DNA of 14,403 bases from Caryophanales bacterium UBA6768 (lineage in GTDB: Bacteria; Bacillota; Bacilli; Bacillales_D; Amphibacillaceae). The position numbers were made by a program, and so were the translations under genes. Shown piece after piece: positions 13,104 through 14,403 of the stretch (position 1 is its first letter; every line of letters starts with the position of its first letter). Location: assembly GCA_002453315.1 (NCBI GenBank), contig DKGO01000045.1, forward strand, positions 1 to 14,403, in the 5' to 3' direction. Below the pieces are notes generated by a model. The model was not told the origin of the DNA and ran no database searches. It saw only the letters and a program-made list of their open reading frames with translations.

Positions 13104-14282
13104 TTACACTGGTGTTGGTTCTTTTTTGAATCGATCAAATCGCAATGGATCAGTCGGTATTGTTGTCTCTTCTTGACCCGTTAACAATTCTTCAACAATT
13201 TTTCCTGTGACAGTTGCTAAACTAATGCCGTCCCCTTCATGTCCAGCAGCAATATAAAATCCTGGCATTTCGTCTACTTCCGAAACAATTGGTAAATGAT
13301 CCTCTGTAAATGGACGGAATCCCGTATAAGAACGGATAATTTTAAAATCATCCATCTCAGGGAAAAATCGTAACGCCCTTTTTGCGATTGTTTGGACTAC
13401 TTGAATATCTATTGAACTATCATAGCCTACAAATTGACGACTACTGCCTATGAGGAAGTTTTGGCTTTCTGTCGGCTCTAACACAAGGGCCACGCCATGT
13501 TCTGCTGTTCTTTCGTCGGCAATTCTTTTTCTACCAAACTTGTTCATTAAATAACCAAATTCCATCACATTGCGCATCATCACTGGTTGTTGACGAGATC
13601 CTACTAAAATATGTCCTTTTCTCGGGACAATTGGAATATCAATATCTAGCATCTTCCCTATGAAAGGTGCCCATACACCTGCGGCATTAACTACTTTTTT
13701 CGCCACGACATTACCAGTTGACGTTTCAATCGTGTAATCATCAGCCTTTGTAATATTAGTTACTTCAGATTGGTCTTTTACTTTTAAGCCATATTTTCTC
13801 GCTTTATCTACTAAAGAATAACTGAATAAGTACGGGTTAATTAATGAATCTGTTTCACATTCTAATCCACCTGGAATATCATCCGCAAAAAATGGGGATT
13901 CATTTTTTATATCTGTTGGATCTAACACATTAAATTTTAATCCTGCTTCGCTTTGGGTTTTTACCCAATCCCTAGCTGCTTCCATTTCTTCCTCATTATC
14001 ACAAACTAGAATACTACCACTTGCACGATATTCAAATGGAATTGATAATTCTTCCTTTAAATCCACCGTCAATTCCTGACTTTTAAGTGACATCAAACTA
14101 TCAAATCCAGGATCCTTATCAACAATGGTAATATTTCCATCACATCGGGAACTTGTCCCACTCGCAATATCACTTTTTTCAATTAACACACAGTCTAATC
14201 CTGCTTTTGCCGTATAATAAGCGATGGCACAACCGACAATTCCACCACCGATTATTGCAACTTCATAACGTTCGTTACTCAT
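13104..14282 (-). CDS. FAD-dependent oxidoreductase, DAO family (amino acid/amine oxidising)
   Basis: The 392-aa protein has the full DAO-fold length. The N-terminal dinucleotide-binding motif is EVAIIGGGIVGCAIAYYTAK (residues 7-26; GGGIVG 12-17) ending VLIEK, followed by ASGTSSRCDGNITIVDKDPG, the FAD-contacting loop. The second nucleotide-proximal motif VVNAAGVWAP and the C-terminal FYIAAGHEGDGISLATVTGK close the FAD site. Enzymes of this type oxidise secondary amines or D-amino acids such as sarcosine, D-proline or hydroxyproline to imines, often passing electrons to partner subunits or quinones. The SRCDGN variant resembles the hydroxyproline/proline dehydrogenase-like branch, but substrate cannot be fixed. 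ATG at 14282 has GGAGGGG about 6 nt upstream. No partner subunit lies in the window; the gene is monocistronic here. Confidence 0.88.
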   Translation of the reverse strand: MSNERYEVAIIGGGIVGCAIAYYTAKAGLDCVLIEKSDIASGTSSRCDGNITIVDKDPGFDSLMSLKSQELTVDLKEELSIPFEYRASGSILVCDNEEEMEAARDWVKTQSEAGLKFNVLDPTDIKNESPFFADDIPGGLECETDSLINPYLFSYSLVDKARKYGLKVKDQSEVTNITKADDYTIETSTGNVVAKKVVNAAGVWAPFIGKMLDIDIPIVPRKGHILVGSRQQPVMMRNVMEFGYLMNKFGRKRIADERTAEHGVALVLEPTESQNFLIGSSRQFVGYDSSIDIQVVQTIAKRALRFFPEMDDFKIIRSYTGFRPFTEDHLPIVSEVDEMPGFYIAAGHEGDGISLATVTGKIVEELLTGQEETTIPTDPLRFDRFKKEPTPV

Positions 14283-14365
14283 GATTACCCCTCCAATAAA
14301 ACGGAATTTAAAATCTTTCTATGATTCTAACTTAATTTTACCATAAATGGAGCACATTTGTGTTA

Positions 14366-14387
14366 AAATATAAATGTCTTTATATTT
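14366..14387. promoter_or_regulatory. AT-rich palindrome upstream of the FAD oxidoreductase gene
   Basis: AAATATAAA and TTTATATTT are perfect 9-bp inverted arms around TGTC. It lies 84-105 nt before the start codon, upstream of a possible -10 TAAAAT (minus), so it could be a regulator operator. Being pure A/T in the arms, chance is a real alternative. Confidence 0.35.
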
Positions 14388-14403
14388 ATGTTAACTTATA
14401 GTA

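Overview
The window looks like chromosomal DNA of a low-GC Gram-positive bacterium, most likely a member of the Bacillaceae. The evidence is the AT-rich composition, the strong AGGAGG-type ribosome binding sites with ATG, GTG and TTG starts, and genes with a Bacillus-like repertoire (YkvI-type membrane protein, EbrA/EbrB-type SMR pair, YtrA-type GntR regulator). The taxonomic call is inference from gene style only.

Positions 1-4612 (minus strand) hold the 5' half of a type I-B CRISPR-Cas operon in the order cas6, cas8b/csh1, cas7/csh2, cas5, cas3. cas3 runs off the left edge after 80 codons. The first four genes are tightly packed: cas8b follows cas6 by 11 nt, cas7 starts directly on the cas8b stop, and cas5 follows cas7 by 9 nt. 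Together they would encode the crRNA-processing nuclease and the Cascade subunits. A terminator-like hairpin and a TTG start separate them from cas3. No CRISPR array and no cas4-cas1-cas2 are present, so these must lie beyond the left edge or elsewhere. The cas leader carries an inverted repeat containing a single string that resembles a CRISPR repeat.

Positions 4613-6295 are mostly gene-poor. They contain a decayed coding region of unknown family (about 5182-5840), an intact-looking 56-codon two-helix membrane ORF, and two unexplained inverted repeats.

Positions 6296-8662 form a small resistance-flavoured stretch on the minus strand: an Arr-type rifamycin ADP-ribosyltransferase, a paired small multidrug resistance transporter (EbrA-like and EbrB-like), and a DUF1801 protein. 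Scattered among them are coding remnants, a relic IS end and a five-unit 21-bp tandem repeat.

Positions 8937-11087 (plus strand) are a self-contained operon: a promoter overlapping a probable operator, a YtrA-type GntR regulator, an ABC ATPase, an ABC-2-like permease and a good rho-independent terminator.

Positions 11375-12709 hold a 75-aa single-span protein with an acidic tail (plus strand), convergent with a YkvI-like multi-span transporter (minus strand). The two share a long terminator hairpin. Positions 12710-13045 hold two solo IS-end-like sequences and no gene. Positions 13045-14282 hold a DAO-family FAD oxidoreductase (minus strand) with its terminator, and an AT-rich palindrome upstream.

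The CRISPR part is a known type I-B system, not a new one. The items most worth checking are the repeat-like element in the cas leader, the hairpin before cas3, the decayed locus beside cas6, and the 21-bp repeat tract.
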